Source: Chryseobacterium vrystaatense
GTDB taxonomy: Bacteria; Bacteroidota; Bacteroidia; Flavobacteriales; Weeksellaceae
Direction of reading: 5' to 3'
Length of the DNA stretch: 64,000 bases
Assembly (NCBI RefSeq): GCF_000737765.1
Contig: NZ_JPRI01000003.1
Location: 529,994-593,993 of the forward strand
The translations under genes were made by a program, and so were the position numbers. The notes under the pieces were generated by a model. That model saw only the letters and a program-made list of their open reading frames with translations. It did not search any database and was not told the origin of the DNA. How positions within the stretch are numbered: the stretch's first letter is position 1; each line of letters opens with the position of its first letter. This document shows, piece after piece, positions 36,038-43,624 of the stretch.

Positions 36038-36664
36038 TTATCTGATTTTTGAAAGCGCTTCTTCGTATTTTTTTTCTACCGCAGTCCAATCCAGCACAGA
36101 CCAGAATGAATCAAGGTAATCCGCTCTTTTATTTTGATAGGCCAGGTAATAGGCATGTTCCCATACATCGATCCCAAGAATCGGGAAGCCTCTGTTGACC
36201 GTTTGTGTATCCATCATAGGATTATCCTGATTAGCAGTAGAACCTATCGCAATGGAACCGCTGAATTTTACAAATAACCAAACCCATCCGGATCCGAACT
36301 GACCAAGACCTGCTTTTTTCATTTCTGCCTTGAAATTTTCAAGACTTCCAAAACTCGTGTTGATCGCTTCTGCCAGTTTTCCTTCAGCATTTAATTTAGG
36401 CTGTGGAGAAAGAATTTCCCAAAAAAGAGAATGATTGTAATGTCCACCACCGTTGTTTCTCACAGCCGGACTGTATTCACTGATTCTTTGAAGGATAGAT
36501 TCCAGATCTGTAGACGTTTCTTCGGCGGTCTTTAAAGCTGCATTCAGATTATCTACATATGCCTGATGATGGCGCTGATGATGGATGGTCATTGTTTCTT
36601 TATCTATAAATGGTTCCAGTGCATCATAAGCATAAGGTAGCTGAGGTAATGTAAATGAGTTCAT
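36038..36664 (-). CDS. sodA: Superoxide dismutase (Fe/Mn family)
   Basis: The 208-residue protein is a full-length Fe/Mn SOD. It begins FTLPQLPYAYDALEPFID, metal ligands include His in MTIHHQRHHQAYVDNL and HYNHSLFWEIL, and the C-terminal ligand set is GIDVWEHAYYLAYQNKR (DVWEHAYY). GQFGSGWVWL is the usual cofactor-selectivity region. Metal choice cannot be fixed from this. There is no signal peptide, so it is cytosolic. It is the first gene of the operon and starts 49 bp from the CAAC-N6-GTTG repeat. Confidence 0.95.
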   Translation of the reverse strand: MNSFTLPQLPYAYDALEPFIDKETMTIHHQRHHQAYVDNLNAALKTAEETSTDLESILQRISEYSPAVRNNGGGHYNHSLFWEILSPQPKLNAEGKLAEAINTSFGSLENFKAEMKKAGLGQFGSGWVWLFVKFSGSIAIGSTANQDNPMMDTQTVNRGFPILGIDVWEHAYYLAYQNKRADYLDSFWSVLDWTAVEKKYEEALSKIR

Positions 36665-36692
36665 TTCTTTTATTTTTTTGATTAATGTGTTT

Positions 36693-36722
36693 CAAAGGTA
36701 ATAATATATTTTAATAAAACAA
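36693..36722 (-). promoter_or_regulatory. Promoter of the sod operon (TTG-N19-TACCTTTG)
   Basis: On the minus strand TTG (36720-36722) is 19 bp from TACCTTTG (36693-36700), an exact fit to the Bacteroidota -33/-7 consensus. The start codon of sod follows after about 28 bp. The -33 TTG lies in the CAAC half-site of the neighbouring inverted repeat, so a bound repressor would block the promoter. Confidence 0.75.
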
Positions 36723-36740
36723 CTTATTGGTTGTTTTATT
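36713..36740. promoter_or_regulatory. SufR-type operator, CAAC-N6-GTTG in an 11-bp inverted repeat
   Basis: AATAAAACAAC (36713-36723) and GTTGTTTTATT (36730-36740) are exact inverted repeats with a 6-base spacer TTATTG. The core CAAC-N6-GTTG is the same as the repeat I recall as the binding motif of cyanobacterial SufR. It overlaps the -33 box of the sod promoter and lies upstream of the divergent SufR-like gene. Confidence 0.75.
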
Positions 36741-36815
36741 GACTGATCAGAAAGGAGAGCAACCTTTTGATTATGATGTAATTAGTTGTATGGATATGAT
36801 ATTATAGAAAATACC

Positions 36816-36852
36816 TATATTTGTTGTATTAAATAAAACAACCTAAATATTG
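36816..36852 (+). promoter_or_regulatory. Promoter and second near-match box of the SufR-like gene
   Basis: TATATTTG (36816-36823) fits a -7 box 33 bp before the start codon. CAAC-N6-ATTG (36839-36852), one base off the CAAC-N6-GTTG motif, lies just downstream of the expected transcription start and would fit autorepression. No good -33 TTG is found at the usual distance. Confidence 0.45.
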
Positions 36853-36856
36853 TCAA

Positions 36857-37486
36857 ATGAAGAAGCCGGCAGCAGACCGCATCCTGATGTTTTTAAAGAT
36901 GAGAGGGGAAGCCACATCTCTTTCGATCTCTAAAGAGCTCTCTATAACAAAAGAGGGTGCGCGTAAGCATTTACTGAATCTTGCCGAAGAAGGACTCATC
37001 AGATCTGTTTCAAAAAGTGAAGGCGTTGGCCGTCCCTCTACTTACTATACGCTTACAGAAAAGGGGCTGGCCCAGTTTCCTGATTCCCACGCGGATGTTA
37101 CGGTTCAGATTCTGAGGTCTGTAAAAAATCTGCTGGGAGAAAATGCTTTGGACCTGCTGATCAATGACAGAGAAAAAAATACCTACGAACGTTATGAAAA
37201 AGCATTAGTAAAAGCAGATTCAATAGAGGAACGTTTAGATGTTCTGGTGAAAGTCCGCAGTGAAGAAGGGTATATGGCAGAATGGACGAAGGAAGGGACT
37301 GACTATTTTCTGATAGAAAATCACTGCCCGATCTGTGCCGCTGCCGCTGAATGCCAGGGATTTTGCCGTGCCGAACTATCTAATTTCAGAAACCTGATCG
37401 GTAATGAATATCAGGTGGAAAGGGTCAATCACATTCTTTCCGGCGGACAGCGGTGTGTGTATAAAATCAGTGGGGAATTTGTTTAA
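36857..37486 (+). CDS. SufR-like Fe-S-dependent transcriptional regulator
   Basis: The 209-residue protein starts with an ArsR/DeoR-like winged helix (ADRILMFLKMRGEATSLSIS; ITKEGARKHLLNLAEEGLI; GRPSTYYTLTEKG). The C-terminal part carries Cys157, Cys160, Cys166, Cys170 and Cys200 within HCPICAAAAECQGFCRAE and the last strand, as in SufR/Fe-S sensing regulators. In cyanobacteria SufR holds an Fe-S cluster and represses the suf genes. Here the gene is divergent from the sod-ferredoxin operon and a matching operator stands between them, so it probably senses Fe-S or redox state and represses that operon. Confidence 0.82.
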   Translation: MKKPAADRILMFLKMRGEATSLSISKELSITKEGARKHLLNLAEEGLIRSVSKSEGVGRPSTYYTLTEKGLAQFPDSHADVTVQILRSVKNLLGENALDLLINDREKNTYERYEKALVKADSIEERLDVLVKVRSEEGYMAEWTKEGTDYFLIENHCPICAAAAECQGFCRAELSNFRNLIGNEYQVERVNHILSGGQRCVYKISGEFV

Positions 37487-37538
37487 GATACAAGATACTT
37501 TGGGTAAACATCAATATGCCGGATAAAATATTCAACAG

Positions 37539-37558
37539 AAGCGGGTTTTAACCCGCTT
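37539..37558. repeat. AAGCGGGTT-TT-AACCCGCTT palindrome (dispersed element)
   Basis: Perfect 9-bp arms with a 2-base loop stand between convergent genes and may terminate transcription, but the flanking T run is weak. It shares the GCGGGTT/AACCCGC core with the hairpin at 32971, which points to a small dispersed palindrome family. Confidence 0.7.
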
Positions 37559-37596
37559 AAAATTTTAGACAAAACCTGTTTCAGGAAACACAATAA

Positions 37597-37983
37597 TCAG
37601 ATCCATTTCTCAATCAGATGAAGCCATAAAGCTTTGTCTTCATTGATTATAAAAACCGCTGATGATTTTCGTTTCGTTAAGGTACTTCCGGTAGTTTGAA
37701 TTTCAATATAAGTGGCCATGCCATGACTTTCTGTCGTTTGAACCTCAATGTTTTCCAGAACAATACTTCGGTCCGGAAATTGACCAAAGGCTCCGGGTAG
37801 CCACTCGGAGAACGCAGCTAAGGTGACGGTATTATGATGGCCATTCACCATTTTGAAATCTGAATCAAATCCCGAAAGCAGTTTTCTGTAAAGGCTTTCC
37901 TGATCCTCTTTGCCGCGAAACCAGGCTTCAATATCGGTATGAAATTCTTTGATTTCTTTAATAATTTTGTCTGTGTTATTCAT
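37597..37983 (-). CDS. NTF2-like (DUF4440-type) small protein
   Basis: The 128-residue protein has an N-terminal helix (IIKEIKEFHTDIEAWFRGKEDQ), then strands SDFKMVNGHHNTVTLAAFSEWL and an ending AVFIINEDKALWLHLIEKWI. This matches the small SnoaL/DUF4440 NTF2-like fold. No catalytic residues can be assigned. It is a single gene, on the same strand as the MFS exporter upstream (43 bp gap), and could be cotranscribed with it. Confidence 0.6.
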   Translation of the reverse strand: MNNTDKIIKEIKEFHTDIEAWFRGKEDQESLYRKLLSGFDSDFKMVNGHHNTVTLAAFSEWLPGAFGQFPDRSIVLENIEVQTTESHGMATYIEIQTTGSTLTKRKSSAVFIINEDKALWLHLIEKWI

Positions 37984-38025
37984 AAGTTTAAATATATAAT
38001 GTTTTGTAGTAAAAAGAGCATGAAT

Positions 38026-39405
38026 TTATTTTTTGACATAGCTCTGAAGTCTTTTATTAATGGTAATTCCTATCATCTGAACTGCGGCAATGATCAAAAC
38101 AGCTAAAGCAAAAGCTTTCGGGAATCCCACAAACTCTATCGTGCTGAAAAATACTGTTCCTATAATGGTACCGCCGGTTACACTTCCTATCTGTATGCTG
38201 ATACTGATGAGACCTGAAGCCTGTCCCGCTTTTTCTTTACTGATCAGAGCAATGGTTTTCCGCATCATGACAGGCATGATAATACCGTGGCCAAGCCCCG
38301 CTAAAAACAAGCTGATATCTGTGGCTATAGAAGGCTTTTCCTGAAAACCAATGAACAGGGAAGTCAGGGAGAATCCTGTTATCAGTAATCCCAATCCCAC
38401 ATAGATCATAGTGTCAGCAGAAATTTTTATCCTTGGAATAAGCAAAGGACCCAGAAAGAAAGCAATACCGTATGGAATAATTGCCAGGCCTGTTTCTACC
38501 GGATTCTGATGCAGAAACTGCTGCAAATAGTAGGGATAGCAGATAAACAGTCCTGATGTGAAGTTATAAAAGAAAATAATAAAAAGACAGAGAACAAACG
38601 GCTGATGCTGTAAAAGGGTAGGATCGATTAATACAGGTCTGTTTTTAGCCATTGAATAAACTTCATATCTGTAAAATAAAGCCAATAATAAAACTCCTGC
38701 CAGCAGAACAGCAAAGATCCACCATTCCCAGTGGTATTTCCGTCCGAAAATAATAGGGCAGATGAACATTAATAATGAAATGATCAAGAGTAATGCCCCG
38801 GTAAAATCAATTTTCTGCTTCTTTTCTTCCCTCTTATTATCCATGGTAAAATGAATACCAATGATGCAGAGCAGGGTAACAGGGACATTCACGAGAAACA
38901 CCATTTCCCATGACAGTTGAGTCCAGTGAAGATTAAGAAGAAAACCACCCAGCAGCTGCCCCGCGACAGAAGCCAGACCGAAAACAGAACTGAATATACT
39001 TACTGCTTTAGGCTGCTCGCTGCTGTTAAACAAAACCCTGATGGAGGCCAAGACCTGAGGAGCCAGAAAAGAAGCTCCAACCCCCTGAAACAAACGGGCG
39101 ATAATCAGAAATGTAATGTCCGGTGAAAAGGCACAGGCAAGGGAAGAGCATAAAAAGAGGTACAATCCGAGGATAAATATATTCTTCCTTCCATATAAAT
39201 CTCCCAGACGCCCTCCACAGACTACGAGAGCTGCGTAGGTCAGTCCATAAATCGCAACCACCATCTGCAGCTGATGATCACTGGCATTAAAGGCTTTTTT
39301 AATGGATGGAAGCGCCATATTCACAATGAAATAATCAAGAGGTGAAAGGAAAGCTCCTGCCGTCAGATAGCCAAGTGCCTGCCATCGTTTGGAATAGATG
39401 TTCAT
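38026..39405 (-). CDS. MFS transporter, DHA2 family (drug exporter type)
   Basis: The 459-residue protein has about 14 hydrophobic helices. The N-terminal motif (PLDYFIVNMALPSIKKAF) resembles the L-D-x-T-I-V-N-V-A-L-P motif of DHA2 exporters, and CGGRLGDLYGRKNIF is motif A. GVGASFLAPQVLASI continues the pattern. Members export drugs, dyes or bile salts. It is divergent from an AraC regulator with only 73 bp between the start codons, which indicates a regulator-transporter pair. Confidence 0.88.
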   Translation of the reverse strand: MNIYSKRWQALGYLTAGAFLSPLDYFIVNMALPSIKKAFNASDHQLQMVVAIYGLTYAALVVCGGRLGDLYGRKNIFILGLYLFLCSSLACAFSPDITFLIIARLFQGVGASFLAPQVLASIRVLFNSSEQPKAVSIFSSVFGLASVAGQLLGGFLLNLHWTQLSWEMVFLVNVPVTLLCIIGIHFTMDNKREEKKQKIDFTGALLLIISLLMFICPIIFGRKYHWEWWIFAVLLAGVLLLALFYRYEVYSMAKNRPVLIDPTLLQHQPFVLCLFIIFFYNFTSGLFICYPYYLQQFLHQNPVETGLAIIPYGIAFFLGPLLIPRIKISADTMIYVGLGLLITGFSLTSLFIGFQEKPSIATDISLFLAGLGHGIIMPVMMRKTIALISKEKAGQASGLISISIQIGSVTGGTIIGTVFFSTIEFVGFPKAFALAVLIIAAVQMIGITINKRLQSYVKK

Positions 39406-39478
39406 ATTTTTTTTACAAAATTAACCGCTTATTGTACCTGTAAAATTGTACTTTTGGAGGTAAATTCGGTATGGAGAT

Positions 39479-40351
39479 ATGAAAATTTTGCCCGTTGAGC
39501 GTATTGACGTAAAAGAAATCAAACTGTCTGATAAGGACATTGCCATCAAAACAAAAACCTTTCTTTCTCTGGTCTTTGTGATGAGAGGCTCCGGAACGCT
39601 TACGTATGATGAAAGGACTATTAATTTCAAGGAATCTAAGCTTTTTATCATTCCTCAACACCAGCTGTATTATTTTACAAGTGAAGATGCAGAGCTGGTT
39701 GTCATAGAATGTCCTATTGAATTTATCGATAAAATAAGACTGGAAGCAGACCGTATAGAAAGCTGTGAAAACCTCTACAAACTGCAGTATATCAGCAATA
39801 ACTACCATGCAAGAGCCGGATGTGTCTTCCGTAATAATGATGACGAAGGTTTTGCTCAGGTTCTTATTGCCCAGATCGTAAGGGAATATAAGAACAAAAC
39901 CGATGATTATCTGATAATCCGAAACTGCATTTCTATTCTTCTGAATATTATCGCCCGGAATATCATTGACAGTGAAACTTCGGATCTGCCGCAAAACAGG
40001 AAAGCTTTTTCCATAATGAAAATCATCACCTATATTCAGGAGCATGTAAAAGATAAAGAAAAGACCCGAATTCATGCGATAGCAGATCATTTCGGAATTT
40101 CGAGGAATTACTTCGGAGAATATTTCAAACAGCACACTGGCGTTTCTTATCAGGATTATCTGTTGGATTACCGTCTTAAGCTCGTAGAAACTTATCTCAA
40201 ATACAGCAGTGTCCGATTGAGCGAAATTGCATATGAACTTCAGTTCAGCGACGAAAGCCATTTATCTAAGCTTTTCAAGAAGCATAGAAATATGACGCCT
40301 AAGGAATACAGAAAAAATGCTTTAATAAGATCGGATCATCAGGAAATGTAG
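39479..40351 (+). CDS. AraC family transcriptional regulator
   Basis: The 290-residue protein has a cupin-like sensor domain (SLVFVMRGSGTLTYDERTINF) and a C-terminal AraC-type double HTH: RIHAIADHFGISRNYFGEYFKQHTGVSYQDYLL and SEIAYELQFSDESHLSKLFKKH. It is divergent from the MFS exporter and probably controls it in response to a substrate. TACTTTTG at 39449-39456 may be its -7 box. Confidence 0.9.
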   Translation: MKILPVERIDVKEIKLSDKDIAIKTKTFLSLVFVMRGSGTLTYDERTINFKESKLFIIPQHQLYYFTSEDAELVVIECPIEFIDKIRLEADRIESCENLYKLQYISNNYHARAGCVFRNNDDEGFAQVLIAQIVREYKNKTDDYLIIRNCISILLNIIARNIIDSETSDLPQNRKAFSIMKIITYIQEHVKDKEKTRIHAIADHFGISRNYFGEYFKQHTGVSYQDYLLDYRLKLVETYLKYSSVRLSEIAYELQFSDESHLSKLFKKHRNMTPKEYRKNALIRSDHQEM

Positions 40352-40429
40352 ACATACAGTTAAGTACATATTGATCACCTTGGGTTTGAGAAGATTCCTT
40401 TCCTTAATAAAATAGGAGTTTTTTAGTAT

Positions 40430-40465
40430 AAATATAAAGTCAACTATATAGTTCACTTTATATTT
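40430..40465. promoter_or_regulatory. 36-bp palindromic operator at the marR promoter
   Basis: Outer arms AAATATAAAGT (40430-40440) and ACTTTATATTT (40455-40465) flank the self-complementary AACTATATAGTT (40442-40453), with one unpaired C on each side. The right arm overlaps the likely -7 element TATATTTG (40459-40466). The MarR gene starts 27 bp downstream, so autorepression is the simplest reading. Confidence 0.75.
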
Positions 40466-40492
40466 GTATTTTTGTATTCAAATGAATAGTCA

Positions 40493-40981
40493 ATGAATCA
40501 GGATTTTATAAAAGAGTTGGGATATAAAGCACTGGACAGCAGGTTAAAGAGAATCAGCGACCGAATGTCCCATGACGTCAGAAAATTTTATAAAGAAATG
40601 AACATAGAGGTAGAACCCAATTGGTATCTTGTTTTTATGTTGCTTCAAAAAAATATAGAAATGTCTATCGTAGATATTGCCGAACCTTTGGGATATTCCC
40701 ATCCTTCTGTGGTAGCAATCATCAAAAAAATGGTCGATAAAAATTATCTGAATATCAGAAAAGACAACACGGACAAAAGGAAACAGATGGTATCACTGAC
40801 AGAAAAAGCAGTAGATATGCTTCCGCAGTTAGAACAGATCTGGGACAGTTGCGAAAAAGCAATCTTACAGGTTCTTTCGGATGATCTTGGAATTCTTAAC
40901 TATCTTGACCGTATAGATTCCGGCCTGAAAGATGAATCGTTTCATCACAGGTTTAAAAAAGAATACCTAAAACAAATATAG
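40493..40981 (+). CDS. MarR family transcriptional regulator
   Basis: The 162-residue protein has the winged-helix core EMSIVDIAEPLGYSHPSVVAIIKKMVDKNYLNIRKDNTDKRKQMV, with the wing residues D-x-x-D-K-R that contact DNA in MarR proteins. The flanking helices are long enough for dimerisation. The next gene starts 1 bp after its stop, so both are in one operon, controlled probably by the palindrome upstream. The ligand is unknown. Confidence 0.9.
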   Translation: MNQDFIKELGYKALDSRLKRISDRMSHDVRKFYKEMNIEVEPNWYLVFMLLQKNIEMSIVDIAEPLGYSHPSVVAIIKKMVDKNYLNIRKDNTDKRKQMVSLTEKAVDMLPQLEQIWDSCEKAILQVLSDDLGILNYLDRIDSGLKDESFHHRFKKEYLKQI

Positions 40982-40982
40982 A

Positions 40983-41747
40983 ATGAAAGCACTTATTTTT
41001 ATCACCGCTTTTCTTTTTACCGGTTTCACTGCTTCTGCAAGAGAGACCAAAATCATGATCAGGGCGAAAGCAAGAGATGCAAAATTTATCGGAAGCTCTT
41101 TGGGTGGCGCCCATATTATTGTTCGAAATAAAGTGAACCGCGAGATCTTAGCAGAAGGAAACACAACAGGAAGTACAGGGAATACGGATCTGATTATGAA
41201 AGAAGTCAAAAAACGTGGGACTTCTATCACCGATTCTCAGACGGCAGGTTTTCTGGCGTCAATAGACATTACTGAACCTACGTTTATAAGTATTGAAATG
41301 ATCTCGCCGTTTAATAACAAACAGGCACAGACTACTGTAAGTACAGAACTGTGGCTGATTCCGGGAAAAGATATTCTGGGAGACGGAATTATTCTGGAAA
41401 TTCCTGGATTTATCATTGATATACTGAAACCCAGAACCCATCAGTATATCTCTTTGACCAACATTAAAGGAAAGCCTTTTCCGTTTCAGGCCAATATTGT
41501 CATGATGTGCGGATGCGTTATTGAAAAGAATGGGGTATGGAATTCCGATGAGATTGAAGTAAAAGGAATTCTTAAAAAAGACGGAAAATATATCAAAGAT
41601 GTTCATCTTTCGCTTATTTCTACCAATCTATTTGAAGGAAGTGATGTACTGAATACTCCAGGAAATTATGAACTGATCTTATATGCCTATCACGAAAAAT
41701 CAGGTAATACTGGAGTGGACAAGGTAAATTATGTGGTCTACGAGTAA
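40983..41747 (+). CDS. Secreted hypothetical protein coupled to MarR
   Basis: The 254-residue protein has a signal peptide ending TGFTASA. The mature part is beta-rich. It contains AKARDAKFIGSSLGGAHIIVRNKVNREILAEG, a sandwich-like start, then repeated strands (FQANIVMMCGCVIEKNGVW; KVNYVVYE). No catalytic motif is seen; CGC in the middle is notable. I do not recognise the family. The 1-bp gap to the MarR gene makes it part of the same operon and probably part of its response. Confidence 0.7.
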   Translation: MKALIFITAFLFTGFTASARETKIMIRAKARDAKFIGSSLGGAHIIVRNKVNREILAEGNTTGSTGNTDLIMKEVKKRGTSITDSQTAGFLASIDITEPTFISIEMISPFNNKQAQTTVSTELWLIPGKDILGDGIILEIPGFIIDILKPRTHQYISLTNIKGKPFPFQANIVMMCGCVIEKNGVWNSDEIEVKGILKKDGKYIKDVHLSLISTNLFEGSDVLNTPGNYELILYAYHEKSGNTGVDKVNYVVYE

Positions 41748-41756
41748 CCTTATTGT

Positions 41757-42383
41757 TTAATAATTCGTCAATACTTCCATCAGCATCAGGATAGATACCA
41801 GTTTTTTAGAAGACTGGTATTCCGGGTTCAGCTGATCCCGTATTTCCCCCAAAGCTTTGCTTAATTTATTACTTACCGTTTTGTTGCTGATACCTAGAGC
41901 TTCAGCAGTCTCATCAACAGACATATTTCTCCTTATTCTCATATCATAAACACTTTGCTCGGTCGATGGAAGCTGGGAAACCACTTCATCGATCATCGAC
42001 AGCAGAGTGGTGATTTCATTTTCTTCAAGAATCTCAAAGTATTCCGTATCTGATATTTCTATTTCTCCCATAGGATCAAATTCGTCAATGCTGATGGTAG
42101 ACGGTATCTTTTTAGAGCTGTTATAGTGATCAATGATCCTGTAATGAAGATAGCGCAGCAGATAACCTTTTGCACTTTCCGATTCATCGGTCTGTATGGC
42201 AGCTGTATCCTCAAGTATTTTGATCCAGAGATTCTGCAGCAGTTCTTCAGACATCTCTTTATCTCTCGTTCTCATGAAAACAAAACGGTAAAGACTATCC
42301 CAATACCGCTCGTAGAGCAGCATGAAGGCAGGACGGTCGCCTGATCCTATTTTCTGTAATATCGTATAGTCTGTTGGCTTCAT
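41757..42383 (-). CDS. RNA polymerase ECF-type sigma-70 factor
   Basis: The 208-residue protein has region 2 (AFMLLYERYWDSLYRFVFMRTRDKEMSEELLQNLWIKIL) and region 4 (QLPSTEQSVYDMRIRRNMSVDETAEALGISNKTVSNKLSKALGEI). It is a FecI-like ECF sigma factor. The FecR-type anti-sigma gene lies divergently 230 bp away rather than directly downstream, which is the usual order. It also converges with the MarR operon. Confidence 0.9.
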   Translation of the reverse strand: MKPTDYTILQKIGSGDRPAFMLLYERYWDSLYRFVFMRTRDKEMSEELLQNLWIKILEDTAAIQTDESESAKGYLLRYLHYRIIDHYNSSKKIPSTISIDEFDPMGEIEISDTEYFEILEENEITTLLSMIDEVVSQLPSTEQSVYDMRIRRNMSVDETAEALGISNKTVSNKLSKALGEIRDQLNPEYQSSKKLVSILMLMEVLTNY

Positions 42384-42612
42384 ATCGTTACTGCAAAATT
42401 ACCTAAAGGAAAATTAACTTTTTATGAACATTGGGGATCCCAACATTAATTATTTCTGAAAAACATCCCCGTAATGTGAATCAAATGTTGAGAAAACAAC
42501 CAAATGGCTTTAAATTATTAACAAGCTGGTTTTAATATGAATACAATATTAAGAACTACTTGGGGAAGTTTTTCATTTTCACAGTCTTATAGATAGAAGT
42601 ATCTGTGAATAC

Positions 42613-43575
42613 ATGAAATATTTTATGAAAAGCCCAAAATATAAGAACACTGCAGCTTTCGTTTTTAAGCTCTGGATGAGAGAAGTTTCTGAAGAGAAAA
42701 TATCAGAAAAGGAAGATGTAATTTTAAGTCAGTGGACAGCCCAAACCGAAAAAGATCTGGATAAGATTCATATGAAAGAATCTAAAGAAAGAGTCTTATC
42801 TGCTTTGGAACTTTATTTTATCCAACCGGTAAAAACAGCTCCCATCTATCAATTTAAACAATATGTCTTCACCGCTGCTGCTGCTGCCATTATTCTTTTG
42901 ATGTCAATAGGAGGAATCCTTACATATAATGCTTTCATGAAGCCGGATACCTATACAGCGGACTCAGGAAACCGGAAAGTCTATCTGGCAGACGGATCCA
43001 TGGTAACCTTACTGAAAGGTGCAGAACTTACTGTAGACAAATCATTTCCTGCTTCCACAAGGATTGTTGAACTGAAAGGGGATGCCATATTTTCTGTGGC
43101 AAAATCAAAAACTCATCCATTTATTGTCCGTGCAGATGGTTTCAGTACTAAAGTACTGGGGACGGTATTCAAAATTTCACAGTCAGGAAAGGATAAATCA
43201 GTACTCCTTTATGAAGGAAAAGTTGCCGTATCCTATGCAGGAACAGCTGTTTCTTATCTGAAACCTAACCAGAAGTGGACCAATTTCGGAATAGCACATA
43301 CGGCGGCTGTGATATCAGTTACAGCAGAGAAAAAATCAGGAACGCAGAAATCTGAATTATTGTCATTAAGCTTCAGTGATGTCTCATTCAAAGAAGTTGC
43401 AGAAGTGATACAGGACAATTATAAAATCAAGATCATGTATCCGAAAGAAATGTCAGATAGAAAGATCACGGCAGATTTTACAGGAGGTACCGTTGATGAA
43501 AATATGGAAGCACTGGCATTTATACTTGGATTGGAAGTACATAAAGAAGATCATATCTACACCTTGAAAAAATAA
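42613..43575 (+). CDS. FecR family anti-sigma factor with DUF4974
   Basis: The 320-residue protein has a cytosolic N-terminal part (residues 1-85), one transmembrane helix at about 90-110 (VFTAAAAAIILLMSIGGIL) and the periplasmic FecR domain (DGSMVTLLKGAELTVDKSF ... VLGTVFKIS). A C-terminal DUF4974 domain follows (SFKEVAEVIQDNYKIKIMYP). It relays occupancy of the TonB receptor encoded 49 bp downstream to the ECF sigma factor. The second Met (codon 5) is also possible as start. Confidence 0.92.
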   Translation: MKYFMKSPKYKNTAAFVFKLWMREVSEEKISEKEDVILSQWTAQTEKDLDKIHMKESKERVLSALELYFIQPVKTAPIYQFKQYVFTAAAAAIILLMSIGGILTYNAFMKPDTYTADSGNRKVYLADGSMVTLLKGAELTVDKSFPASTRIVELKGDAIFSVAKSKTHPFIVRADGFSTKVLGTVFKISQSGKDKSVLLYEGKVAVSYAGTAVSYLKPNQKWTNFGIAHTAAVISVTAEKKSGTQKSELLSLSFSDVSFKEVAEVIQDNYKIKIMYPKEMSDRKITADFTGGTVDENMEALAFILGLEVHKEDHIYTLKK

Positions 43576-43624
43576 GAATCACCCTAAAAAATAAAACTTT
43601 TAATCAAAAAGAGAACTTGAACAT

